From positions 1-64,000 of the forward strand of contig JBAXPV010000002.1 in assembly GCA_037132075.1 (NCBI GenBank): a DNA stretch of 64,000 nt, written 5' to 3'. Under the pieces are notes generated by a model. That model saw only the letters and a program-made list of their open reading frames with translations, searched no databases and had not been told where the DNA came from. Source of the DNA: JBAXPV01 sp037132075. GTDB lineage: Bacteria > Bacteroidota > Bacteroidia > Bacteroidales > CAIXZF01. The number at the start of each line of letters is the position of its first letter. The first letter of the stretch is position 1. Made by a program: the position numbers and the translations under genes. This document shows positions 47,873 to 56,769 of the stretch, piece after piece.

Positions 47873-49513
47873 TTAGCGGATAAAAACGGCTTCTCCCCCA
47901 CTGTACGTCATAAATACCTTTACCTGGGGCACATTGCTTAGCGGGATAGTCATGATATCACTATCCAGAACCACAAAATCAGCCAGCTTTCCGGCCTCAA
48001 GGCTTCCTTTGGCATTTTCTTCAAAGGCGGCTTTTGCAGCCCAAATTGTGATGGATCGCAGCGCTTGTTCGCGGCTGAGTGCATTCTCAGGCTGAAAACC
48101 TCCGCGGGGAAAGCCTTTTTGGTCCTGACGACTCACCGCAGCATAAAAAGTAAACAAGGGATTGATTTCCTCAATCGGGAAATCAGTGCCATTCGGAATC
48201 CAGGCATTTTGCATCATCAGCTCGTGATAAGCATAGGCATCCTTACTTCTCAAGGGTCCTAGCCTTTCATTTACCCAATACATATCCGAGGTGGCATGGG
48301 TGGCCTGAACAGAGGGGATTATTGAATACATTCCAAATAAAGGCACATCAGCCTTAGCAACGACTTGCGCATGCTCTATCCGCCAACGCAAATCATTCTT
48401 TCCTTTGAGAAATTCGCTATAGGTTTTTAACACCATTCTGTTCGCAGAATCACCGATGGCATGAGTGCATACCTGGAATCCATGATCATAAGCCAGTTTG
48501 CAGATGCTTCTCAGCTTCTCTACACTAACATCCATAATTCCTTTGTTCCCTGGCTGATCCTGGTATGATTCCAGCATACAAGCTCCGCGGGAACCCAAAG
48601 CACCATCAGCATAAACTTTAATAGATCGTATGGTAATCCGGTCTTTATGAACAGGGCCTTTCGCAACAAAAGTTTTGAAATTTTCTTCAGTAGGGTCCAG
48701 CATAACATTAATTCGCATTTTAAGAGCTCCCGTAACCAATAATGAATCCAGCAATAGCACCGAGCCCTTGTCGAGTCCTGCATCCCCCAGGCTTGTCAGA
48801 CCCATTGAAAAACATTCCTTTTCTGCTTCTAACAACAAGGTTTGCTGATGCTGCCTGTCCTGTTGAGGCACAAGATCTTTAAAAACATCAGCAGCTGACT
48901 CAAGGAAAACACCTGTAAATTGGCCCTTTGTATTATAAATGGCTTCATTAGGGTTCTTTATATTTTTTTCAGTAATACCTGCCCGACGGATGGCTTCAGA
49001 ATTCACCAGTACGGCATGACCATCAACGCGGATCAGCATTACTGGTTTGTGTGGATATAATTTATCGAGTTCAATGTTATCAGGAAAATTTTTAGGTTTC
49101 CATTCGTTCTGATCCCATCCCCGTCCACAAAGCCACGTAGGTCTGTATTTCTCATGATAAACTTTAAGAAGTTTTAAAACTTCACTAAAGGAAAGAGACC
49201 CTTTGAGATTGGACATTGCCTTGGTCATGCATGCGTATTTGAAAAAATGGCAATGGCTGTCGATAAAACCAGGAAAGACGGCTTTTCCTTTAAGGTCAAT
49301 GACACTCACAGCCTCAAAATGAGATTTGATGTCACTATTTCGGCCAATAGCCAGAATCTTACCATTTTTCACGGCCATAGCTTCAGCTATATCCATCTTA
49401 TCGCTGACCGTATATATCTTAGCATTATATATTACAAGGTCTGCATTTTCCCTGGTAGTGAACGAAGTAAGCAATAAAAGCATAATCGGAATAAAGTATT
49501 TCATTAATTTCAA
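47873..49513 (-). CDS. Exported amidohydrolase of the YtcJ type
   Basis: A protein of 546 residues with an N-terminal hydrophobic export signal (residues 5-20, ending SFTT), so it probably acts in the periplasm. It is a metal-dependent hydrolase of the amidohydrolase superfamily: the HxH metal pair is in FPGFIDSHCHF, further ligands are in VCTHAIGDSANR and RIEHAQV, and the catalytic aspartate lies in PNGTDFPIEEINP. The C-terminal strand G-LEAGKLADFVVLD completes the small composite domain. Substrate is unknown; family members cleave amides, N-acyl compounds or formamides. The gene is divergent from the PPK2 gene with only 59 bases between the starts. Confidence 0.85.
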   Translation of the reverse strand: MKLMKYFIPIMLLLLTSFTTRENADLVIYNAKIYTVSDKMDIAEAMAVKNGKILAIGRNSDIKSHFEAVSVIDLKGKAVFPGFIDSHCHFFKYACMTKAMSNLKGSLSFSEVLKLLKVYHEKYRPTWLCGRGWDQNEWKPKNFPDNIELDKLYPHKPVMLIRVDGHAVLVNSEAIRRAGITEKNIKNPNEAIYNTKGQFTGVFLESAADVFKDLVPQQDRQHQQTLLLEAEKECFSMGLTSLGDAGLDKGSVLLLDSLLVTGALKMRINVMLDPTEENFKTFVAKGPVHKDRITIRSIKVYADGALGSRGACMLESYQDQPGNKGIMDVSVEKLRSICKLAYDHGFQVCTHAIGDSANRMVLKTYSEFLKGKNDLRWRIEHAQVVAKADVPLFGMYSIIPSVQATHATSDMYWVNERLGPLRSKDAYAYHELMMQNAWIPNGTDFPIEEINPLFTFYAAVSRQDQKGFPRGGFQPENALSREQALRSITIWAAKAAFEENAKGSLEAGKLADFVVLDSDIMTIPLSNVPQVKVFMTYSGGEAVFIR

Positions 49514-49535
49514 TGTTTTATAGGTAGCGAAGGTA

Positions 49536-49543
49536 ATAGTTTT
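49536..49543 (+). promoter_or_regulatory. Promoter -7 box TAGTTTTG for the PPK2 gene
   Basis: Exact TAnnTTTG match 29 bases before the start codon, in the short divergent spacer. Confidence 0.5.
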
Positions 49544-49572
49544 GTATTTTTACCTGAATAATTATTTCACCC

Positions 49573-50472
49573 ATGAAAGAAAACCACAAATTCGACCCCA
49601 AAGAGTTTATTGCTAAGCCCGGCAAGTCCTTTTCACTAAAAGATTATAAAACGAGATATAAAGGTACTTCAAAAGACAGGTCAGATGCAAAAACAACACT
49701 ACTTGATGATGTTACTGCGCTAGCCAAAGCCCAGGACAAACTTTATGCAAGTCGCAGTCATGGGGTTTTAATTATTCTTCAGGCACTTGATGCCGCCGGG
49801 AAAGATGGTGTTATCCGACATGTTATGACAGGAATCAATCCACAGGGTTGCCAGGTATATAGCTTTAAAGGACCTACCGCTGAAGAGAAACTCCACCCAT
49901 TTTTATGGCGCCCGATGTTAAAAATTCCGGAAGCAGGCCAGATTGCCATCTTTAACCGCTCCTATTACGAAGAAATTTTGGTTGTCAAAGTACATCCTGA
50001 GTTTTTAGATGGACAATTTTTCCCAAATGGAACCAGGGAAAAGAACCTGGATGACCTATGGGAATTTCGTTACAAGGAAATTAACAATTTTGAAGAATGG
50101 GCGTGCAAAAATGGGATGACTATCATCAAAATATTCCTTAATTTATCAAAAGATGAGCAAAGGAAGCGCTTCCTGGAGAGAATTGACAACCCGGCAAAAA
50201 ACTGGAAGTTTTCAGCTTCCGACTTAAAGGAGCGCCAATGCTGGAAACAATATCAGAAAGCTTTTGAAGAAATGCTAAATGAAACCAGCACCAAAATTGC
50301 ACCCTGGTATGTGATTCCTGCTGACGACAAAAAATACAGCCGCGCAATTGTCTCCGAAATCATCCGTAGCAGGATTGAAGCGCTGAAACTAAGCTATCCT
50401 AAAGTATCCAAGGAAGCCAAGGAGGCCTTGCAGTTGGCAAAAAAACAACTACTGGACGAGGAAAAAAGTTAA
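49573..50472 (+). CDS. ppk2: Polyphosphate kinase 2 family protein
   Basis: A protein of 299 residues with one PPK2 domain. The P-loop is LDAAGKDGVI (residues 72-81), the Walker B-like segment is FNRSYYEEILVVKVHPE, and the lid arginines lie in DEQRKRFLERIDNP-KNWKFS. PPK2 enzymes transfer phosphate from polyphosphate to nucleotides, for example ADP or AMP; single-domain proteins of this size with DAAGKDG are usually nucleotide-phosphorylating. Which nucleotide is used (class I, II or III) was not resolved. It is a single-gene transcript convergent with the dipeptidyl-peptidase gene. Confidence 0.9.
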   Translation: MKENHKFDPKEFIAKPGKSFSLKDYKTRYKGTSKDRSDAKTTLLDDVTALAKAQDKLYASRSHGVLIILQALDAAGKDGVIRHVMTGINPQGCQVYSFKGPTAEEKLHPFLWRPMLKIPEAGQIAIFNRSYYEEILVVKVHPEFLDGQFFPNGTREKNLDDLWEFRYKEINNFEEWACKNGMTIIKIFLNLSKDEQRKRFLERIDNPAKNWKFSASDLKERQCWKQYQKAFEEMLNETSTKIAPWYVIPADDKKYSRAIVSEIIRSRIEALKLSYPKVSKEAKEALQLAKKQLLDEEKS

Positions 50473-50489
50473 TTTGATCGGTTGATCAA

Positions 50490-52535
50490 TTAATTATATG
50501 TCGGCAAAAAAGAAAACTCCCTGGAGTATTTCAGCATCTGATCCACATAGCTTTCCGGATATGTAACCTTAACATCCGTGATTTTGCCATCTTTTTCCAC
50601 AAGCACAAATTCTGGGTTGATAAATCCACCATAAGGCGCAATCTTTAATTTCTCATATCGCGCTAAAATCTCTTTATGGATCTTCTGGTCAACTTTCACA
50701 CCGTAATTTTCAACCAAATCTTTACCGGCTTTGTAATTACCGGTAGATTTTATTGTTTGAATATCTTTTAGCAATTCTCCGAAAAGCGCTCTGAGCTTGT
50801 TGTAATCATTGATGACTACATATGTTTTACCGTCCCGTACTTTCATTTCAACAACATTGTATTTTTTGCCTTTTTCATAAACCCAATTCGCATTAAGTGC
50901 GCGATTTCTCATATGAGCTTCTTCAATGTTCTTACCGGGTTTAATGCGTGTTAGCTGCGTCATCAGGCCATTTCTCATATAGTTGTTATATTCTGCTTTG
51001 GCAACATCCAAGCTAGGAATCAGCTTAAGATCAATAAGCTTCTGATCCATGATATAGTAGAGTGCGAAGAGGTCAGCACGGGCTTCCTCAAGTGTCGATT
51101 GATAATTTTCTAAAGCACTGGGACTTGTTCCGGGAGCCAATTGCCCGGATGCATGACCGAGACATTCGTGTAAGTCGGTGGTGAGGTTACCCGCTAGGGA
51201 ACCGTATTGCTTTGCAAGGGCGATTTCTTCAGGAGAAGCCGCAAACTCTTCCATAAAACCATTGCCTAAGGCGGCCTGATCATATGAATAAGTGATGTTA
51301 TCCATGGTGACTGATTTAGAACCATGGTCTTTACGGATCCAGTCTGCATTTGGCAGGTTAATGCCGATCGGGGTCGTTGGATAACATCCCCCACCCAATT
51401 GTGCGGTAGTAATTACCTTAGCCGAGATTCCCTTTACACTTTTCTTTTTAAACTGAGGTTCCAGTGGCGAATTATCCTCAAACCACTGGGCATTGCCACT
51501 GATGATATTGGAGCGCTTGGTGGCCTCAAAATCTTTAAAATCGACTACAGATTCCCAGGTTGCTTTTCTTCCCAATGGATCTTCATAGTCTTCCACAAAG
51601 CCATTAACGACGTCAACCTGTGAATCAAGGTCTTCTACCCAGGCGATGTTATAAGCATCCCATAGTTTTAAATCACCGCTTTTGTAATACTGAATTAACA
51701 AGTCAAGCCAATGTTCCTGCTTTGGATTTTCTGCCACTGCTTTTGCTTTTTCAAGCCAAAACACTACCTTCTCCAAAGCGGCTCCATAGAGTCCTCCCAC
51801 CTTATAAACTTTCTCCACAATCTTGCCATTCTCCTTTACCAACTTAGAATTCAGACCGTATGAAATCGGTGTGCTGTCATTTGGATTCACCATTTTCTCA
51901 TAAAAACTCTTGGCTTCTTTCTGATTGACTCCTTCATAGAAATTCACTGCCGATGTTAACAAGAGATCATTTTCAGGATCCAGGTTGACTTTTTTCGCAG
52001 CTACAGCAGGGTCAAACATCACCGGGATCAACTTATTCTGAAGGGCTTCCACTGTTTCAGCTTTTTCAAGCGGAAATTTGGACTGATCAGAATTTTTGAT
52101 TAGTTCCTTAAAATAATCCTGTGAAAATTCAGGTAAAAATTTATCTGAAGCATAATGATGATGAACTCCGTTGGAGAACCAAACACGTTTGAGATAAACG
52201 ACAAATTCGTCCCAATCCTTGCCTTCTTTTTTCCCTTTATAGGTTTGAAAAATATTCTCAAGCGTCCGACGGATACATAGGTTGTGTCTAAAATTCTGGT
52301 CAAAGATGATGTCTCTGCCCGACAATGCAGCCTGGCTCAGGTAATACACCAACTCTTTCTGTTTCAGACTCAGGCTGTCGAAGCCCGGAACCTGGTAGCG
52401 CATGATCTTGAGATCCGAGAATTGTTCACTCAGGTATTTAAAATTATCTTTAGGAGCTTCTGCTTTGTCTTTGGGCTTGCAGGAGCTCATCGCTGTAATA
52501 ACTAGAGCCATAAGGATTAAGGAAAAGGTTTTCAT
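50490..52535 (-). CDS. Dipeptidyl-peptidase III-like M49 metallopeptidase, lipoprotein
   Basis: A protein of 681 residues when started at the ATG at 52535, which gives a lipoprotein signal (MKTFSLILMALVITAMSSC, lipobox cysteine 19). The longer frame to 52637 overlaps comB and includes the promoter box. It belongs to zinc peptidase family M49: the motif HECLGH is at residues 456-461, the shortened form known from Bacteroidota enzymes, and the second motif EEARADLFALYY follows. It removes dipeptides from the N-terminus of oligopeptides, here probably in the periplasm or at the membrane as a step in peptide use. It lies downstream of comB but has its own promoter. Confidence 0.92.
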   Translation of the reverse strand: MKTFSLILMALVITAMSSCKPKDKAEAPKDNFKYLSEQFSDLKIMRYQVPGFDSLSLKQKELVYYLSQAALSGRDIIFDQNFRHNLCIRRTLENIFQTYKGKKEGKDWDEFVVYLKRVWFSNGVHHHYASDKFLPEFSQDYFKELIKNSDQSKFPLEKAETVEALQNKLIPVMFDPAVAAKKVNLDPENDLLLTSAVNFYEGVNQKEAKSFYEKMVNPNDSTPISYGLNSKLVKENGKIVEKVYKVGGLYGAALEKVVFWLEKAKAVAENPKQEHWLDLLIQYYKSGDLKLWDAYNIAWVEDLDSQVDVVNGFVEDYEDPLGRKATWESVVDFKDFEATKRSNIISGNAQWFEDNSPLEPQFKKKSVKGISAKVITTAQLGGGCYPTTPIGINLPNADWIRKDHGSKSVTMDNITYSYDQAALGNGFMEEFAASPEEIALAKQYGSLAGNLTTDLHECLGHASGQLAPGTSPSALENYQSTLEEARADLFALYYIMDQKLIDLKLIPSLDVAKAEYNNYMRNGLMTQLTRIKPGKNIEEAHMRNRALNANWVYEKGKKYNVVEMKVRDGKTYVVINDYNKLRALFGELLKDIQTIKSTGNYKAGKDLVENYGVKVDQKIHKEILARYEKLKIAPYGGFINPEFVLVEKDGKITDVKVTYPESYVDQMLKYSREFSFLPTYN

Positions 52536-52581
52536 TATTTTTTTTAATTTGAAAGGTTTACTTGAAATGAAAATTGGTCCA

Positions 52582-52589
52582 CAAAAGTA
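52582..52589 (-). promoter_or_regulatory. Promoter -7 box for the dipeptidyl-peptidase gene
   Basis: CAAAAGTA on the plus strand reads TACTTTTG on the minus strand, an exact TAnnTTTG match 46 bases before the lipoprotein start. It supports that start over the upstream ATG at 52637. Confidence 0.5.
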
Positions 52590-52599
52590 CAAAGGGAGT

Positions 52600-53340
52600 T
52601 TATTCCTCTGATAGAAAATCGACAAGAACACCTTCACGAAGGCCAGGGACCACTTTACAGGCGTTTAAACAAAAGCAAAAGGGAATTGAGGCATCCTGGC
52701 CTATCCTTTTCAAACGATGCCTGTGAGAGGCTTTTTCGTGATAAAAAAGCAGGTCCTGGCGAGCGATCTTCCAAAGATCAAGAGAAGCCTCAGCTGAATC
52801 AGAATTATAAGTGAATTTCCCTTTTGAGGAAAGGTTTTCAGTCAGGGCCCCAGCAAACACAGCATCTTCCAGTGAAAACTGATTTTTCCAGCCTGAACAC
52901 AGGATTACTACATTTTGCTGGTTCTGAGTAAGCCAGTCAGTTAGGACATCCAGGTTCACATAAGCGCCAAGCACAAGCCCACTGGCTTTTTCTGCAAGTT
53001 TAACAGCCTGGGTGCCATTGGTAGTGCAATATACAAGAGTCTTTCCTTTGATATCCGCTTTTTGATATTCGAGGGGTGAATTGCCATAATCAGCGAAACT
53101 GAGGATACTTCCTTCTCTTTCTGCCGCAACCAGGTAGCCCTGCTCCTTTAGCGAACGGGCTTCCTCAAGTGTGGCAACAGGGATAATTGTCTTCAGGCCA
53201 TTGGCAAAGGCAGAACACATCGCAGAAGTTGCCCTGAGAATATCAACAACAACCACAACAAAAGGCTGTTGTGTTTTTATATATGAAAAAGAAGTCTGCG
53301 TAAAGCAGACTTCTATCGTGTTTGGACTAGCGTCCTTCAT
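52600..53340 (-). CDS. comB: 2-phosphosulfolactate phosphatase family protein (ComB)
   Basis: A protein of 246 residues with the ComB motifs VVVDILRATSAMCSAFANG, ADYGNSPLEY, CTTNGTQA and LCSGWKNQFSLEDAVFAGAL. In methanogens ComB removes phosphate from 2-phosphosulfolactate on the way to coenzyme M. Bacteria do not generally make coenzyme M, so the bacterial role may be sulfolactate formation or another alpha-hydroxy-acid phosphatase reaction; no other sulfolactate gene is seen nearby. It begins 10 bases after gcvT and is probably cotranscribed with sucC and gcvT. Confidence 0.88.
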   Translation of the reverse strand: MKDASPNTIEVCFTQTSFSYIKTQQPFVVVVVDILRATSAMCSAFANGLKTIIPVATLEEARSLKEQGYLVAAEREGSILSFADYGNSPLEYQKADIKGKTLVYCTTNGTQAVKLAEKASGLVLGAYVNLDVLTDWLTQNQQNVVILCSGWKNQFSLEDAVFAGALTENLSSKGKFTYNSDSAEASLDLWKIARQDLLFYHEKASHRHRLKRIGQDASIPFCFCLNACKVVPGLREGVLVDFLSEE

Positions 53341-53350
53341 GACTATTAAA

Positions 53351-54439
53351 TTATCCCTTATAAAATGGGAACTTCACAACTTTGGCCTTCAGGTTTTTCT
53401 CGCGAATTTTAATATAAATCTCGCTGCCTTCTTTGGCAAAACCCGGGCTGACATAACCCATACCGACACCGATTCTCACCGAAGGGCCCATGGTACCAGA
53501 GGTAACGATTCCGATCTTGTTCCCATCAGCATCACAGATATCATATTCATGGCGTGGAATCCCTTTGTCGACCATCTCAAAACCAACCAATCTGCGGGTG
53601 GTTCCTTCTTGTTTGTGTTTCAGCCAAATATCTTTATTGATAAAATCTTTTTCATCAGTAAATTTGGTGATCCAACCCAGACCAGCTTCAATAGCGCTTG
53701 TGGTGTCATCGATATCGTTCCCATAAAGGCAGTATCCCATTTCCAGGCGGAGGGTATCCCTTGCAGCCAGGCCAATTGGCTTAATCCCGAATTCTTTTCC
53801 GGATTCCATCACTGCATTCCAAAGCTTTACAGCATCTTTATTGTCGCAATAGATCTCGCATCCGCCTGAGCCTGTATAACCCGTGGTGGAAAAGAGGACT
53901 TCAGGAATCCCGGCAAACGTGAGCTTTTTAAAGGTATAATATTCCATGTCAGTGACTGTGGTCTCGGTGAGCTGCTGCATGGCCTTTAAAGCAAAGGGCC
54001 CCTGCACGGCAAGCTGTGAGATCTCATCACTGGCATTGTATAATACAGCGCCCATTTTGTTGTTTTGTTGGCACCAGGCCCAGTCCTTATCGACATTGGA
54101 GGCATTCACTACAAGTAAGTAAGTCTCAGCATTGATCCTGTAGACAAGCAGATCGTCCACAATTCCACCTTTTCCATTAGGAAAACAGGAATACTGAACT
54201 TTTCCATCAACAAGCTTTGAGGCATCATTAGAAGTAACCCACTGAACAAAATCCAGCGCTTTCGGGCCTTTAACCCAAATCTCGCCCATATGTGAGACGT
54301 CGAAGAGTCCAAGGGCTTTGCGGACTGTTTCGTGTTCGATGCTGACTCCCTCGTATTGAACCGGCATCTCAAAGCCGGCAAAAGGAATGATCTTGGCACC
54401 CAGAGCAGCATGGATGTCGTATAGTGCAGTGCGTTTCAT
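53351..54439 (-). CDS. gcvT: Aminomethyltransferase, glycine cleavage T protein
   Basis: A protein of 362 residues, normal length for GcvT. It transfers the methylene group of the aminomethyl-lipoyl H protein to tetrahydrofolate and releases ammonia. Family motifs: VSHMGEI near residue 49, the folate-binding segment GGIVDDLLVYR with its aspartates, TGYTGSGGCEI and the C-terminal GVGYV-like segment. The H, P and L proteins are not in this window, so the system is split over the genome. It lies 24 bases after sucC. No glycine riboswitch-like sequence is seen in the short spacer. Confidence 0.95.
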   Translation of the reverse strand: MKRTALYDIHAALGAKIIPFAGFEMPVQYEGVSIEHETVRKALGLFDVSHMGEIWVKGPKALDFVQWVTSNDASKLVDGKVQYSCFPNGKGGIVDDLLVYRINAETYLLVVNASNVDKDWAWCQQNNKMGAVLYNASDEISQLAVQGPFALKAMQQLTETTVTDMEYYTFKKLTFAGIPEVLFSTTGYTGSGGCEIYCDNKDAVKLWNAVMESGKEFGIKPIGLAARDTLRLEMGYCLYGNDIDDTTSAIEAGLGWITKFTDEKDFINKDIWLKHKQEGTTRRLVGFEMVDKGIPRHEYDICDADGNKIGIVTSGTMGPSVRIGVGMGYVSPGFAKEGSEIYIKIREKNLKAKVVKFPFYKG

Positions 54440-54463
54440 AGTATTGTGAGTATAATTTGTTGT

Positions 54464-55657
54464 TTAGTTCCTGAACACGTTTTTTACCAGGTCAGCAGCT
54501 TCCTGAAGAAGAATTGCAGATTGAACTTTCAATCCGGATTCATCGATTAATTTTTTGCCTTCTTCTGCATTGGTCCCCTGTAGCCTGACAATGATCGGGA
54601 CTTTGATTTCCCCAATATTCTTATAAGCATCTACAACACCCTGGGCAACACGGTCGCAGCGAACGATCCCGCCAAAAATATTCACGAGGATTGCCTTGAC
54701 ATTTGGATCCTGGAGGATAATCCGGAATCCCTCCTCTACCCTCTTGGCATTGGCTGAACCTCCGACATCCAGGAAGTTGGCAGGTTCTCCGCCGGAGAGT
54801 TTGATGATATCCATGGTTGCCATAGCAAGACCGGCGCCATTGACCATACAGCCAACGTTACCATCGAGTTTTACATAGTTCAGGCTGAATTGGCCGGCAG
54901 CTACTTCCATGGGATCTTCCTCGTCGAGGTCCCGCATGTCCTGAATATCCGGGTGACGGTAAAGGGCATTCCCGTCGATCACCACTTTTGCGTCAGCAGC
55001 AAATACTCTGTCATCGGAAGCTTTAATGACCGGGTTAATCTCGAACAGAGAAGCATCGGCTTCTACGTAAGCTTTGTATAAAGAGCTAACGAAGGCAGTC
55101 ATCTTTTTGAAAGCTTCACCGCTTAAACCCAGGTTGAAGGCGATCTTGCGGCACTGAAAGCCCTGCAGACCAGTCTTGGGGTCAATATATTCCTTAAAGA
55201 TCTCGTCTGGAGTCTCTTCAGCAACTTTTTCAATGTCCATCCCGCCACGCTGGCTGTAGATGATCATATTCTGTTGTTTCGCCCTGTCGAGCAATACACT
55301 CATATAAAACTCGCGAACATCAGAAGGACCAGGATAAAAGATATTCTGTTCAACCAGGATCTTCCTGACTTTTTTACCTTCCGCTTTGGTTTGCGGGGTT
55401 ACCAGCATCATACCCAAGATATTAGAGGCATAATCATGGACCTGCTGCAGATCGGAAGCGATTTTAACACCACCGCCTTTTCCGCGGCCCCCTGCATGGA
55501 TCTGGGCTTTGACAGCCCATTTCGTGGTTCCTGTGCTTTCTTTCAGGCTGCTGGCGGCTTGTACCGCTTCGTCTGGTGTATAGGCTACGATTCCTTCCGG
55601 AACTGCAACGCCATATCTTTTAAGGATCGATTTACCCTGGTATTCGTGAAGATTCAT
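54464..55657 (-). CDS. sucC: Succinyl-CoA synthetase beta subunit (ADP-forming type)
   Basis: A protein of 397 residues with an N-terminal ATP-grasp domain (start MNLHEYQGKSILKRYGV, then KAQIHAGGRGKGGGVK) and a C-terminal ligase domain with GAGLAMATMDIIKLSGG and NIFGGIVRCDRVAQG. With the alpha subunit SucD it couples succinyl-CoA and succinate to nucleotide phosphorylation in the citric acid cycle. sucD is not next to it, as in many Bacteroidota. It is first in a group with gcvT and comB and is divergent from the small membrane protein gene. Confidence 0.95.
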   Translation of the reverse strand: MNLHEYQGKSILKRYGVAVPEGIVAYTPDEAVQAASSLKESTGTTKWAVKAQIHAGGRGKGGGVKIASDLQQVHDYASNILGMMLVTPQTKAEGKKVRKILVEQNIFYPGPSDVREFYMSVLLDRAKQQNMIIYSQRGGMDIEKVAEETPDEIFKEYIDPKTGLQGFQCRKIAFNLGLSGEAFKKMTAFVSSLYKAYVEADASLFEINPVIKASDDRVFAADAKVVIDGNALYRHPDIQDMRDLDEEDPMEVAAGQFSLNYVKLDGNVGCMVNGAGLAMATMDIIKLSGGEPANFLDVGGSANAKRVEEGFRIILQDPNVKAILVNIFGGIVRCDRVAQGVVDAYKNIGEIKVPIIVRLQGTNAEEGKKLIDESGLKVQSAILLQEAADLVKNVFRN

Positions 55658-55701
55658 GAAAATAATTTAACAATGGTGAGATAATAAAGTCGTTTTCACT
55701 G

Positions 55702-55709
55702 CAAAATTA
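55702..55709 (-). promoter_or_regulatory. Promoter -7 box for sucC
   Basis: CAAAATTA reads TAATTTTG on the minus strand, an exact TAnnTTTG match 44 bases before the sucC start codon. Confidence 0.55.
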
Positions 55710-55784
55710 AGAAAATGCGGCTGCAAGCTGAAAAAGAAATACACATTTTTTCAGGAAAAGCTTTAGAATCCTGCCTTGGTTTCG

Positions 55785-55792
55785 TAACTTTG
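55785..55792 (+). promoter_or_regulatory. Promoter -7 box TAACTTTG for the small membrane protein-lolD-helicase genes
   Basis: Exact TAnnTTTG match only 19 bases before the ATG at 55812, implying a very short leader. Confidence 0.55.
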
Positions 55793-55811
55793 CCCTCCTA
55801 ATCTTCAACTC

Positions 55812-56087
55812 ATGGCACACGATCATTCCAACGAAACCTTAAGCCCGGAAGAAAAAATCCACCAAGACCTGGAAAGCCGGGGCGATGACTATTTCAAAAT
55901 CGAACTTTGGCGCTGGGCTTTGCATTATTATTTACTGGCAAAAGAAACTGGCCTTCATGCTGACCAAGTTCAGCATAAGACCGAAATGACACGCGCTAAA
56001 ATCAAATACGAGACCAGGGCTATTATTATCATCCTTTGTGTTGCCGTGGTTTTAACCACTGTTATCTGGTTTATAGCAAGCCGGTGA
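55812..56087 (+). CDS. Small membrane protein of unknown function
   Basis: A protein of 91 residues, not assigned to a known family. The first two thirds are charged and predicted helical (LSPEEKIHQDLESRGDDYFK, then an aromatic ELWRWALHYYLLA stretch), with a histidine-rich start. Residues 69-88 form one hydrophobic segment ending in a short tail, so it is probably a tail-anchored inner membrane protein. It is followed by lolD after 4 bases and has its own promoter, which supports that it is real and linked to LolD or envelope function. Confidence 0.65.
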   Translation: MAHDHSNETLSPEEKIHQDLESRGDDYFKIELWRWALHYYLLAKETGLHADQVQHKTEMTRAKIKYETRAIIIILCVAVVLTTVIWFIASR

Positions 56088-56091
56088 TCTG

Positions 56092-56748
56092 ATGATAGTT
56101 GTCAGCGACATCTATAAATCTTACCAGGAATTAAAGGTACTTAATGGCGTCAGCCTCTCAGTCGAGAAATCGGAAATAGTTGCTATCGTTGGCGCTTCAG
56201 GCGCAGGAAAATCGACGCTGCTTCATATTATCGGAACTTTGGACAAACCTGATCAGGGGAAAATAAGTCTCAATGGCACCGACCCTTTTTCACTTTCTCA
56301 AAAGAAATTATCTCAATTCCGTAACAACTCCATCGGTTTTGTTTTTCAGTTTCACCATCTGCTGCCTGAGTTTACAGCATTGGAGAATGTCATGATTCCA
56401 GCCATGATCGCTGGAATAAGTAAAAAGGAATCTGCAAAAAAAGCAGAAATCTTGTTGACTCAACTAAACCTGTCTTCCCGCCTTACCCACAAACCCTCAG
56501 CTTTAAGCGGTGGAGAACAGCAAAGGGTTGCCGTGGCCAGGGCTTTGGTGAACAATCCCGCAGTTATCCTGGCAGATGAGCCTTCCGGAAACCTGGACTC
56601 TAAAGCTGCAGAAGACTTGCACAAACTTTTTTTTGAACTAAGGGATCAAATGGGGCAAACGTTTATCATCGTAACTCATAATTCTGAACTCGCTGCCATG
56701 TCGGACCGTAGAATGATGATGCAGGACGGAATGATGCTTCATGCCTGA
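56092..56748 (+). CDS. lolD: ABC transporter ATP-binding protein of the LolD type
   Basis: A protein of 218 residues with a complete ABC ATPase: Walker A GASGAGKST (residues 34-42), Q-loop in FVFQFHHLLPEF, signature LSGGEQQR, Walker B VILADEPSGNLD and the H-loop in IIVTHN. The segment FQFHHLLPEFTALENVMIP is typical of LolD, which powers release of lipoproteins from the inner membrane with LolC/LolE; MacB- and FtsE-type ATPases are close relatives. No permease gene is adjacent, so it would pair with a permease encoded elsewhere. It is 21 bases before the helicase gene. Confidence 0.88.
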   Translation: MIVVSDIYKSYQELKVLNGVSLSVEKSEIVAIVGASGAGKSTLLHIIGTLDKPDQGKISLNGTDPFSLSQKKLSQFRNNSIGFVFQFHHLLPEFTALENVMIPAMIAGISKKESAKKAEILLTQLNLSSRLTHKPSALSGGEQQRVAVARALVNNPAVILADEPSGNLDSKAAEDLHKLFFELRDQMGQTFIIVTHNSELAAMSDRRMMMQDGMMLHA

Positions 56749-56769
56749 TTTATTATTAGAAAAAACACT

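Noticed and set aside
50473..50510. TTGATCAA palindrome between ppk2 and the M49 peptidase gene as a terminator
   Set aside because: Only 8 bases, no loop and no T tract.
52536..52637. Longer M49 peptidase start at 52637
   Set aside because: It overlaps comB and the promoter box, and would bury the lipoprotein signal peptide.
55657..55812. Riboswitch or glycine-responsive leader for the sucC-gcvT group
   Set aside because: The space before sucC is short and shared with the divergent gene, and no tandem aptamer-like structure was seen; the gcvT spacer is 24 bases.
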